Assembly: GCA_050946055.1 (NCBI GenBank)
Contig: JBMNUB010000048.1
Span: 1 to 21,065, forward strand
Source of the DNA: Fimadaptatus sp050946055
GTDB taxonomy: Bacteria > Bacillota > Clostridia > Christensenellales > Aristaeellaceae
Reading direction: 5' to 3'
Length of the DNA stretch: 21,065 nt
Below the pieces are notes generated by a model. It searched no databases. It saw only the letters and a program-made list of their open reading frames with translations, and was not told the DNA's origin. This document shows, piece by piece, positions 15,414 to 21,065 of this stretch; within the stretch, counting starts at the first letter, position 1, and each line of letters begins with the position of its first letter. The position numbers were made by a program, and so were the translations under genes.

Positions 15414-15661
15414 TATCAAAATACTCCAAGAGGACTCGATATGGCTCGTAGCACTCTCGGATTCAATCGCGCCCAGCGACATGTGCAGTGGGCGCTCGTG
15501 ATTTTTTGCGTCGGGGAATTCCACTTCCCATGGCAAAAGTACCCGCCGTACAGCTTTTGCGCCCGGAAATTCGCTGGGATTTCAGTGAAAGCTGGTAGGG
15601 CGGCAGTGGCGTGGGAGTTTCTCCCACATACACGCTTGTCAAGAAGGCTTTTTTTACGGGC
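15414..15661 (+). ncRNA. Structured dispersed element, copy B (putative RNA)
   Basis: This is the second copy of the element at 4026-4275, same orientation. Corresponding stems are GCGCCC/GGGCGC (15469-15474/15490-15495) around a near-identical CGACATGTGC loop; a stem 15503-15509/15533-15539 enclosing GGGAA/TTCCC; CAGCTTTTGC/GTGAAAGCTG (15551-15560/15585-15594) enclosing GAAATTC paired with GGATTTC-like bases; GTGGGAG/CTCCCAC (15611-15617/15621-15627); and GCTTGT/ACGGGC (15634-15639/15656-15661). Stem bases differ from copy A while pairing is kept. It lies between the origin unwinding site and dnaN, on the same strand as both genes. Confidence 0.65.
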
Positions 15662-15737
15662 TGAAAGCCCCGCGCTGCTGCTGCGTGGCGCTCAGACTAT
15701 AAGCAATGCGCAGACGGCACTTAAGCAGCATGGGCCA

Positions 15738-15900
15738 TTGAGGACTCGACTTAGGCCCGGCGGGCGACGCATTTGCGCTTGGATATGTAGTCCGGCGCAG
15801 TCTGGACGAAAGCATGCCAATGCTGGTTAGGACCGGCAGCGCAGCAGCGGGAAAGCGCCGCGCCGTCCACAAGCTTGTCAAAAATTTTTTTGCCAAGCTT
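15738..15900 (+). repeat. Diverged third copy C of the element, ending in a hairpin before dnaN
   Basis: GAGGACTCGA near its start matches copy B, and CTTAGG plus GCGAC-TGCG resemble copy A. The end, GTCCACAAGCTTGTCAAAAA, matches the ends of both. The tail forms AAGCTTG (15871-15877)/CAAGCTT (15894-15900) with CAAAAA/TTTTTG inside. The middle is not alignable by eye but holds small hairpins (AGCAT/ATGCT around 15811-15824). It ends 15 bases before the dnaN promoter, so the tail may insulate dnaN from upstream transcription. Confidence 0.45.
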
Positions 15901-15914
15901 AGCGCGCCGTGCCG

Positions 15915-15943
15915 TTGACGCGGGGCGCGGTCGATGCTACTAT
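15915..15943 (+). promoter_or_regulatory. Promoter of dnaN
   Basis: TTGACG (15915-15920), a 17-base spacer and TACTAT (15938-15943) form a near-consensus promoter with a leader of about 65 bases. It supports dnaN-mnmE being transcribed independently of dnaA. Confidence 0.75.
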
Positions 15944-16013
15944 AAAGGCTGAGGTAATATCGCGGTATGCAGTAAGGCAAAGCGCCTTTGATATATCGGA
16001 AAGAGGTAGACTT

Positions 16014-17111
16014 ATGCGATTTAAGTGCAGACAGGAATTGTTCGTAAGCTCATTGCAGACGGCCATAAAGGCTATATCCGGCAAGGCTACGCTGCCCATA
16101 CTGGAGGGCGCGCTGCTGGAAGCCTATGACGGATTGCTCAAGATAACCTGTACAGACCTGAACATGGGGATAATAACGCAGCTGGAGGCCGACATAGCCG
16201 AAGAAGGCCGCGTGGTGCTGCCCGGTAAGCTGCTGGGCGAGATAGTGCGCAAGCTGCCCGTGGGCGAAGTGGATGTGAGCGTGGCCGCAAACAACGCCAC
16301 TACGCTGCGCTGCCGCGGCTCGCGCACGACTCTGGCTGGCTTTGCGGCCGAGGAGTATCCGCCGCTGCCCGCGCTGGAGGAGAATGAGACTGTGACGCTG
16401 CCCCAGAGCGAGCTGCGCGACATGATACGCCAGACCAGCTTCTCAATAGCCACAGAGGAGTCCCGGCCAATATTCACCGGCTGCCTTATGGAGGTCAGCC
16501 CCGAGCGCGTGAACCTGGTGGCACTGGACGGATTCCGTCTGGCGCTGCGCACGCTGGAACCGGAAAACTGCCACAGCACATTCGATGCGCTGATACCCGG
16601 CAAGTCGCTCAATGAAGTGGCGCGCATACTGGGCGACGAGGGCGACGCCATACTGCGCCTGGACCGCACTCACATGAGCTTCGAGATAGGCGACACGCGC
16701 GTTATAACCCGCATGCTGGAGGGCGAGTTCATAAAGTATCGCTCCATAATACCCGCTACATGGTCCAGCATGGTGCGCGTGAGCCGCCGCGAGCTGGCCG
16801 AGTGTATAGACCGCGCCTCTCTGCTGGCCAAGGATGGAAAGAATAACCTCATGAAGTTCACCGTGTCCGACAGCCGCCTGGTCATAACCTCAAACTCCGA
16901 GATGGGCGATGCCTATGAGGAGCTGGAGGCCATGCACACAGGCGATGATCTGGAGATATCCTTCAACATACGCTTCATGACCGATATAATGAAGGCCATA
17001 GAGGATGAGGACGTGGTGCTGCGCTTCAATTCGGCGGTCAGCCCCTGCGTGATATGCCCGGTGGAGGGCGAGAAATATACCTACCTCGTGCTGCCCGTGC
17101 GCAGCGCGTAA
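16014..17111 (+). CDS. dnaN: DNA polymerase III beta subunit (sliding clamp)
   Basis: Forms the ring-shaped dimer that holds the replicative polymerase on DNA. The 365-residue protein has the normal length and three-domain make-up. Clear family marks are the N-terminal block SSLQTAIKAISGKATLPILEGALLEA, the GKLLGEIVRKLP block of domain 1, a GFAAEEYPPLP stretch, the LVALDGFRLALR block in domain 2, and the C-terminal YTYLVLPVR that ends nearly all clamps. The ATG at 16014 follows AGAGGT. An open frame reaches 15909 but runs through the promoter. All 26 Ile codons read in the gene are ATA. The stop is only three bases before the mnmE start, so the two are an operon. Confidence 0.97.
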   Translation: MRFKCRQELFVSSLQTAIKAISGKATLPILEGALLEAYDGLLKITCTDLNMGIITQLEADIAEEGRVVLPGKLLGEIVRKLPVGEVDVSVAANNATTLRCRGSRTTLAGFAAEEYPPLPALEENETVTLPQSELRDMIRQTSFSIATEESRPIFTGCLMEVSPERVNLVALDGFRLALRTLEPENCHSTFDALIPGKSLNEVARILGDEGDAILRLDRTHMSFEIGDTRVITRMLEGEFIKYRSIIPATWSSMVRVSRRELAECIDRASLLAKDGKNNLMKFTVSDSRLVITSNSEMGDAYEELEAMHTGDDLEISFNIRFMTDIMKAIEDEDVVLRFNSAVSPCVICPVEGEKYTYLVLPVRSA

Positions 17112-17114
17112 GGT

Positions 17115-18467
17115 ATGGGCTACTCTTTTGGCGATACCATAGCCGCCTGCGCCACAGCGCCCGGCGAGGGCGGAATAGCGATAGTGCGCGTGTCCGGGCC
17201 GGATTCGGAGCGGGTGATGCGCGGATTCTTTGCGCCATTGCCCGTGGACATTGAGTCGCACAGGCTATACTATGGCCATATAGTCAATGCGGGCGAGCGC
17301 GAGGAGGCCATGTGCGTGCTGATGCGCGCGCCGCGCTCATACACGCGCGAGGACGTGTGCGAGTTTCATATACACGGCGGCGAGGCGGCGGTCGCAAGGC
17401 TGCTCAGGGCTGTGTACGGCGGCGGCGCGCGTCCGGCTGAGCCGGGTGAGTTCACGCTGCGCGCGTTTATGAACGGCCGGATAGACCTGAGCCGCGCCGA
17501 AGCTGTGATGGATGTACTGCGTGCGCGCGGAGACGCCGCGCTGCGCGCCGGGCTGCGCGAGATGGAGGGCGGCGTGGCGCGCGAGGTTCAAAGCGCCATG
17601 GACGAGCTGACGGGCATGCTGGCTCTGTGCGGCGCGGCACTTGACTTTCCCGACGAGGTGGATGGTCAGGGCATGGAGGCGCAGCTACTGGAGCGGGCGC
17701 GCGCGCTGAGCGCACGCCTGAGCGCGGCGTGCGGCAGGCGCGCGGGCGATATGCTGCGCGGCGGCCTGAGCGCGGTGCTGGCGGGCAGACCCAACGTGGG
17801 CAAGTCATCGCTTATGAACGCACTGCTTGGTGCGGAGCGCGCCATAGTCACGCGCACTGCCGGCACTACGCGCGACGTGCTGACCGAGGAGATGGAGCTG
17901 GATGGCTATCGCGTGCGACTGTCCGATACGGCGGGGCAGCGCGAGACCGGCGATGAGATAGAGCGCATGGGCGTGGAGCGGGCGCGCGCGGCGCTTGACA
18001 GCGCGGACATGGTGCTTATGGTGCTGGATGCGTCTGAACTGCTCATGCCTGAGGATGAAGCTCTGCTGGCGCTGGCCGACGGGCGCTTCATATTGGTGCT
18101 TAACAAGTGCGATCTTGAACCTGCATGGGATGCGGCTGCGCTGGAGGCGAGGTTTGAAGGCAGGTGCGTGCGCATATCCGCACGAAGCGGACAGGGCGTG
18201 GACGGGTTGCGCGCCATAATGGCGTCGCGCGCGCGCTCGGGCGCAGAGCCGGGAGCTGTGTTCTTGCGCCAGCGGCATATAGCCTGCGTCAGCCGTGCCT
18301 GCGATCTGCTAAGCGAGGCTGCGTTGTCTCTGGAAGCGGGCGCGCCCGTGGAACTGGCGGCGCTGGATCTGCAAGGAGCACACGATGCGCTGGGCGAGAT
18401 AACCGGTCAGACTGCCCGTACGGATGTCATTAACCGAATCTTCACCGACTTTTGCGTGGGAAAATAG
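17115..18467 (+). CDS. mnmE: tRNA modification GTPase MnmE
   Basis: With MnmG it makes the carboxymethylaminomethyl group on wobble uridine 34 of certain tRNAs. The 450-residue protein has an N-terminal folate-binding domain (DTIAACATAPGEGGIAIVRVSG, PGEFTLRAFMNGRIDLSRAEAV) and a helical domain interrupted by the G domain: G1 GRPNVGKSS at 224-232, G2 TAGTTRD at 248-254, G3 DTAG at 271-274 and G4 NKCD at 330-333. It ends in FCVGK, the conserved C-x-G-K C-terminus with the catalytic Cys. It starts three bases after the dnaN stop. The only Shine-Dalgarno-like bases (AAGG) are too close to the ATG, so translation is probably coupled to dnaN. The usual mnmG partner is not adjacent. Confidence 0.96.
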   Translation: MGYSFGDTIAACATAPGEGGIAIVRVSGPDSERVMRGFFAPLPVDIESHRLYYGHIVNAGEREEAMCVLMRAPRSYTREDVCEFHIHGGEAAVARLLRAVYGGGARPAEPGEFTLRAFMNGRIDLSRAEAVMDVLRARGDAALRAGLREMEGGVAREVQSAMDELTGMLALCGAALDFPDEVDGQGMEAQLLERARALSARLSAACGRRAGDMLRGGLSAVLAGRPNVGKSSLMNALLGAERAIVTRTAGTTRDVLTEEMELDGYRVRLSDTAGQRETGDEIERMGVERARAALDSADMVLMVLDASELLMPEDEALLALADGRFILVLNKCDLEPAWDAAALEARFEGRCVRISARSGQGVDGLRAIMASRARSGAEPGAVFLRQRHIACVSRACDLLSEAALSLEAGAPVELAALDLQGAHDALGEITGQTARTDVINRIFTDFCVGK

Positions 18468-18477
18468 CCCGGCATAG

Positions 18478-18505
18478 TTGCGTGCGCGCGATATCCGGGT
18501 ATAAT
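18478..18505 (+). promoter_or_regulatory. Promoter of the DUF1858 gene
   Basis: TTGCGT (18478-18483), a 16-base spacer and a perfect TATAAT (18500-18505) lie about 55 bases upstream of the DUF1858 start. The TTGCG-type -35 resembles that of uxaC. Confidence 0.65.
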
Positions 18506-18560
18506 AGGTACATGAATTGAATGCTTCGCGCACTGCGCGACGATATTGGAGGGTTTTTCA

Positions 18561-18770
18561 ATGGATGTAAAGGTCAACAAGCACATGAGCATAGGCGAAG
18601 TTCTCAGGATCGACCGCATGACTGCGCCCATCTTCATGCAGTATGGCATGCACTGCCTGGGCTGCCCGCACGCGACCGCTGAGTCGCTGGAGGAAGCCGG
18701 CGCTGTGCATGGCGTTGATGTGGACGCTCTGGTAGATGCGCTCAACAAGTTCCTCGCTGAGAAGGCGTAA
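18561..18770 (+). CDS. DUF1858 / hybrid-cluster-associated redox disulfide protein
   Basis: A 69-residue cytoplasmic protein of the DUF1858 family (TIGR03980). Members are small, found alone or fused to redox enzymes, and often encoded with hybrid-cluster (prismane) proteins. The pattern is complete: a short N-terminal strand, then IGEVLRIDRMTAPIFMQYGMHCLGCP with the CxxC pair Cys32 and Cys35, and a helical C-terminal half. The function is inferred to be thiol redox or metal handling. No hybrid-cluster gene is in the window. The ATG at 18561 follows GGAGG. It has its own promoter and is followed by a hairpin at 18780-18811, so it is monocistronic. Confidence 0.88.
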   Translation: MDVKVNKHMSIGEVLRIDRMTAPIFMQYGMHCLGCPHATAESLEEAGAVHGVDVDALVDALNKFLAEKA

Positions 18771-18779
18771 CTTATCCTG

Positions 18780-18827
18780 ACCGCCGCGTGGCATTAGTGC
18801 TGCGCGGCGGTGCTTTGCTTTATAGCG
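18780..18827 (+). terminator. Terminator-like hairpin after the DUF1858 gene
   Basis: ACCGCCGCG (18780-18788) and CGCGGCGGT (18803-18811) form a perfect 9-bp GC-rich stem nine bases after the stop. It is followed by a moderately T-rich GCTTTGCTTTAT instead of a clean T-run. Confidence 0.65.
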
Positions 18828-18909
18828 AACATTTATGCGACGCGAGTAGAGCGGCCGTTAGATGTAGGCCAACTGACTGATGATATGAAGACGGGAGAGG
18901 AATCATCAG

Positions 18910-19026
18910 TTGGATAAAATTGATGCAAGCTTTTTTGACAGTCTGATGAAGTACTATACCATTCATGAGGCATCAAAAATCATGGGCGTATCAGCGCAAA
19001 CGCTGCGCGACTGGGATAGAAAATGA
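18910..19026 (+). pseudogene. tnpA: Truncated IS607-type TnpA, HTH fragment only
   Basis: A 38-codon frame starting at TTG (18910) after GGAGAGGA, or at an internal ATG at 18946. YYTIHEASKIMGVSAQTLRDWDRK matches the MerR-like helix-turn-helix found at the N-terminus of IS607 serine recombinases. The protein then stops where an intact TnpA would continue with a linker and the catalytic resolvase domain, about 150 residues. The stop TGA overlaps the tnpB ATG as ATGA. An internal deletion joining the HTH to tnpB is the simplest reading. A purposely short DNA-binding protein cannot be excluded. Confidence 0.65.
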
Positions 19027-20308
19027 TACGCACGATTAAGGTGATGCTCTGACACAACAACGTTCAGCGAACCAAGTTATTTGAATGCGCCGGATGCGCC
19101 CGCTTCGCTTACAACCGGGCGCTGAACTATCAGCAACTCAATTACGACATAGGCAATGACTTCCTGCGCGACGGCGAGTTGCGCAGTATATTCACGCACC
19201 TCAAGGCGCAAGACGGCTATCGCTGGCTGGGTGATTACAGCAACAACATCGCTAAGCAGACAATCAAGGGCGCTTGTGATGGCGATGCGTATGTGCGTTT
19301 CTTCAAGAGTTTGTCCAAGTGACCGCGCTTTAAGAGCAAGCGCCGCTCAAAGCCGAGATTCTATGTCGATACGTGCAAGATACGCTTTACCGGCACGCAC
19401 GTCAAGCTTGAGAAACTCACAACGGACAGGCACAAGAACCGGCAGTGCTTGAACTGGATGCGGATGTGCGAGAATAGCAGGATTCCTGTCGATGCTAAAT
19501 ATGTGAATCCGTGAGTTACATTTGACAGTCTGAACTGGTGGATATCAGTGGGCATTGAGTGCGACGAGCTGAATGTGGTATCAGCCAACGGCGAAGGAAT
19601 TGGAATAGACATAGGCGTAAAGACGCTGGCAGTCTGCTGTGATGGAGCAACATGCGAGAGTGTCAATAAGAGGGCAAAGATACGAAAGCTCAACAAGAAA
19701 GCGCGCAGGTTGCAGCGTGCGGTGTCAAGGAAGTACACCGAGAATAAGAAAGGAGAACGTTATCGGAAAACGCGCAACATTATAAAGAGCGAAAAGCGAT
19801 TGTTGAAGGTAAATCGCCGACTAAGGAATATTCGTCATGACTACTTGCATCAAATGACCTCCGAGATAGCAAACCGAAAGCCAAGGTTCATCATCATGGA
19901 TGATTTGAATGTCGATGGCATGATGAAGAACAGACACTTGTCCAAAGCCGTGCAGGAGCAGTGCTTCCGTGAGCTTTACCGCAAACTGGCTTACAATAGC
20001 AATTGACGCGGTATCAAGTTCATAACGGCTGATAGGTTCTATCCGTCGAGCAAGCGATGCTGTAAGTGCGGCTGCATAAAGCGGGACTTGAAGCTCTCCG
20101 AGCGGACATATCGTTGTCCCGAATGCGGAAACGTCATAGACCGCGACTATTAGGCAAGTGTCAATCTGAAAATGTACGGGGAATCAATCGCGTAGCCCAC
20201 ACAAGCGCGACTGATATGTACCGATACGTTAGTCGGGAATTTACGCCTTGGGAGTGCCATACAGACGCGAGTGACTATGCGAAAGCGGGTACGACGAACA
20301 AGGAATGA
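19023..20308 (+). pseudogene. tnpB: TnpB-type RNA-guided nuclease, pseudogene
   Basis: In one reading frame from 19023, TnpB features run in order: MIRTIKVML, ARFAYNRALNYQ, PRFKSKRRSKPRFY, WWISVGIE, RuvC-I GIDIGVKTLA, RuvC-II IIMDDLNVDGMMKNRHLSKA, FYPSSKRCCKCG with CPECG (zinc finger), and RuvC-III IDRDY. TnpB proteins cut DNA guided by an RNA from the element's right end. The frame is broken by TGA at 19050, 19320, 19512 and 20004 and by TAG at 20151 and 20193. After about 20190 the likely C-terminus (SREFTPWECHTDAS) continues in another frame and ends at 20308. The RuvC-II acid is Asp instead of the usual Glu. A piece from 19548 to 20006 is open, but it lacks the N-terminal domain and zinc finger. 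Confidence 0.88.
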
Positions 20309-20318
20309 AACATAAAGG

Positions 20319-20340
20319 CTTATAACTTTTTATAAGTTTT
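20319..20340 (+). terminator. AT-rich hairpin with T-run at the right end of the IS remnant
   Basis: CTTATAA (20319-20325) and TTATAAG (20330-20336) form a 7-bp stem followed by four T. It lies 10 bases past the tnpB end and just upstream of the flavin-reductase-like gene. It could be a weak terminator or part of the IS right end. Confidence 0.4.
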
Positions 20341-20356
20341 CGGTAACGGAACGAAT

Positions 20357-20932
20357 ATGGATAAGGTCAGTTTACCCATATCGAACGATTACTGCCCGCA
20401 GACGCTGTTTTGCTACGGCACGTTCCGCGAGGATGGGCAGCCCAAATTTGGGCTGTTCTGCTGGCTGAGCTACTGCTGGATGGACGGGCTGGGCGTAATG
20501 GCGGCAATAGGTGCCCCCAAGCTTACACTGGACCGCATACATGCGACGCGCGTATTCTCTGCCAACCTGGTGACCGAGGAGATTCTGCCGCTTGCCGATT
20601 ACTTCGGCACGGCGAACGGCTATTCACCCGATAAGATGGACATACCGTTTAAATGGCAGCGCGGTGCGGTGCTGGACGTGCCGGTAATGAGCGATAGTCC
20701 GGTCAATATGGAATTGGAGGCCGTGCAGTTCGTGCCGCTGGAGGGCAGCGAGATCGTGATATGCCGCATAGCAAACGTGCTTGGCGACGCGGCACTGGAT
20801 GACCCGGGCGCATGCGCTGCGGACAAGCTGGCGCGGATAAGGCCGGTCAGTACGACATGCATGACGTACTTTGGATGGGACGGAACGCGGCTTGCGGCGT
20901 GGAACGAGCCGGGTGCGGTTATAAAAGGCTGA
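20357..20932 (+). CDS. Flavin reductase-like (FMN-binding split barrel) protein
   Basis: A 191-residue protein resembling the flavin reductase-like domain family, small FMN-binding split-barrel proteins that reduce free flavin or act as flavoproteins. The N-terminal strand block (PQTLFCYGTFREDGQPKFGLFCWLSYCWMDGLGVMAAIG), a middle ATRVFSANLVTEEILPLADYFGT region and a C-terminal hydrophobic strand (EIVICRIANVLGD) fit the fold. The substrate and partner are unknown. The ATG at 20357 has only a weak ribosome site (AACGGAA), and no convincing promoter is visible. The IS remnant ends about 17-50 bases upstream and may have displaced the original control region. Ile is again mostly ATA. Confidence 0.75.
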   Translation: MDKVSLPISNDYCPQTLFCYGTFREDGQPKFGLFCWLSYCWMDGLGVMAAIGAPKLTLDRIHATRVFSANLVTEEILPLADYFGTANGYSPDKMDIPFKWQRGAVLDVPVMSDSPVNMELEAVQFVPLEGSEIVICRIANVLGDAALDDPGACAADKLARIRPVSTTCMTYFGWDGTRLAAWNEPGAVIKG

Positions 20933-21030
20933 AATACTGCGCGCAAACCAGCTTGCGCTCGCTGCCCAATAAAGGAATGCGAGTACCGAGGGCGAGCTGA
21001 ACAGGATGCTGAATAGCTGAATAGACATGA

Positions 21031-21065
21031 AATACCCGCTTGCAGCATGCGCGCAGGCGGGTATT
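21031..21065. terminator. Inverted repeat at the window end
   Basis: AATACCCGC (21031-21039) and GCGGGTATT (21057-21065) are perfect arms with a GC-rich 17-base loop. It lies about 100 bases after the flavin-reductase-like stop. The window ends inside it, so a T-run cannot be checked on the plus strand. It may terminate this gene, a convergent gene beyond the window, or both. Nothing else is seen in 20933-21030. Confidence 0.55.

Larger units (their letters stand above)
18869..20340 (+). mobile_element. Remnant of an IS607-like insertion sequence
   Basis: The segment holds a truncated MerR-type HTH fragment like the start of IS607 TnpA, overlapping a broken tnpB. The left edge is marked by an imperfect inverted repeat: CCAACTG..ATGAT (18869-18884, with a 4-base insertion) and ATCATCAGTTGG (18902-18913). 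The right edge has a small AT hairpin. Exact ends and target duplication are not seen, and IS607 elements normally make none. Codon use differs from neighbours (many ATC and ATT Ile codons), which supports transfer. It sits between the DUF1858 gene and the flavin-reductase-like gene. Confidence 0.7.

Noticed and set aside
19023..20308. TGA read as an amino acid, which would keep tnpB intact
   Set aside because: dnaA, the CE15-like gene, the DUF2461 gene and the flavin-reductase-like gene all end at TGA in the expected place, and Trp is written TGG. TAG stops also occur in tnpB.

Overview
The window looks like a chromosomal replication-origin neighbourhood from a GC-rich Bacillota, most likely a gut-type clostridium. 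This rests on strong AGGAGG-type ribosome binding sites, sigma-A-like promoters, and a DnaA/oriC layout of the Bacillus type: DnaA boxes on both sides of dnaA and a DnaA-trio-like unwinding element downstream of it. No rRNA, tRNA or CRISPR array was seen. A striking genome-level trait is that isoleucine is written almost only as ATA. In dnaN all 26 Ile codons that I read are ATA, although the DNA is GC-rich.

Left part (1-8.2 kb). On the minus strand lie a secreted protein of unknown function (148-810), uronate isomerase uxaC (997-2403), a CE15-like glucuronoyl-esterase-type hydrolase (2802-3869) and a rhomboid protease (4475-5050). On the plus strand, divergent from the rhomboid gene, is a type I sulfatase (5298-6674). 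The esterase, uxaC and sulfatase suggest use of uronic-acid-containing and sulfated glycans. Non-coding content includes four exact-length 37-bp tandem repeats upstream of uxaC, copy A of a structured dispersed element (4026-4275), and a 1.5 kb gene-free stretch that holds an orphan terminator/anti-terminator structure (7409-7479).

Middle part (8.2-12.9 kb). On the minus strand are transketolase, a phosphohexomutase (PMM/PGM type) and a DUF2461 protein. They have separate promoters or gaps and supply pentose-phosphate and sugar-phosphate metabolism.

Origin (12.9-18.8 kb). On the plus strand: a DnaA-box cluster, the dnaA promoter, dnaA, a second box cluster with a GC stretch and CTA-repeat unwinding motif, then about 1 kb of non-coding DNA with a long hairpin, element copy B and a decayed copy C. 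Next comes dnaN with its own promoter, tightly followed by mnmE, and then a small DUF1858 redox-disulfide protein. The usual recF/gyrB and rpmH/rnpA neighbours are absent.

Right part (18.8-21.1 kb). An IS607-like remnant carries a truncated MerR-type HTH fragment overlapping a tnpB with six in-frame stops and a late frameshift. It is followed by a flavin-reductase-like gene and an inverted repeat at the window end.

The best candidate for something undescribed is the element at 4026-4275 and 15414-15661. The two copies keep the same chain of hairpins while the paired bases change in compensating fashion, which points to selection on structure, probably RNA.
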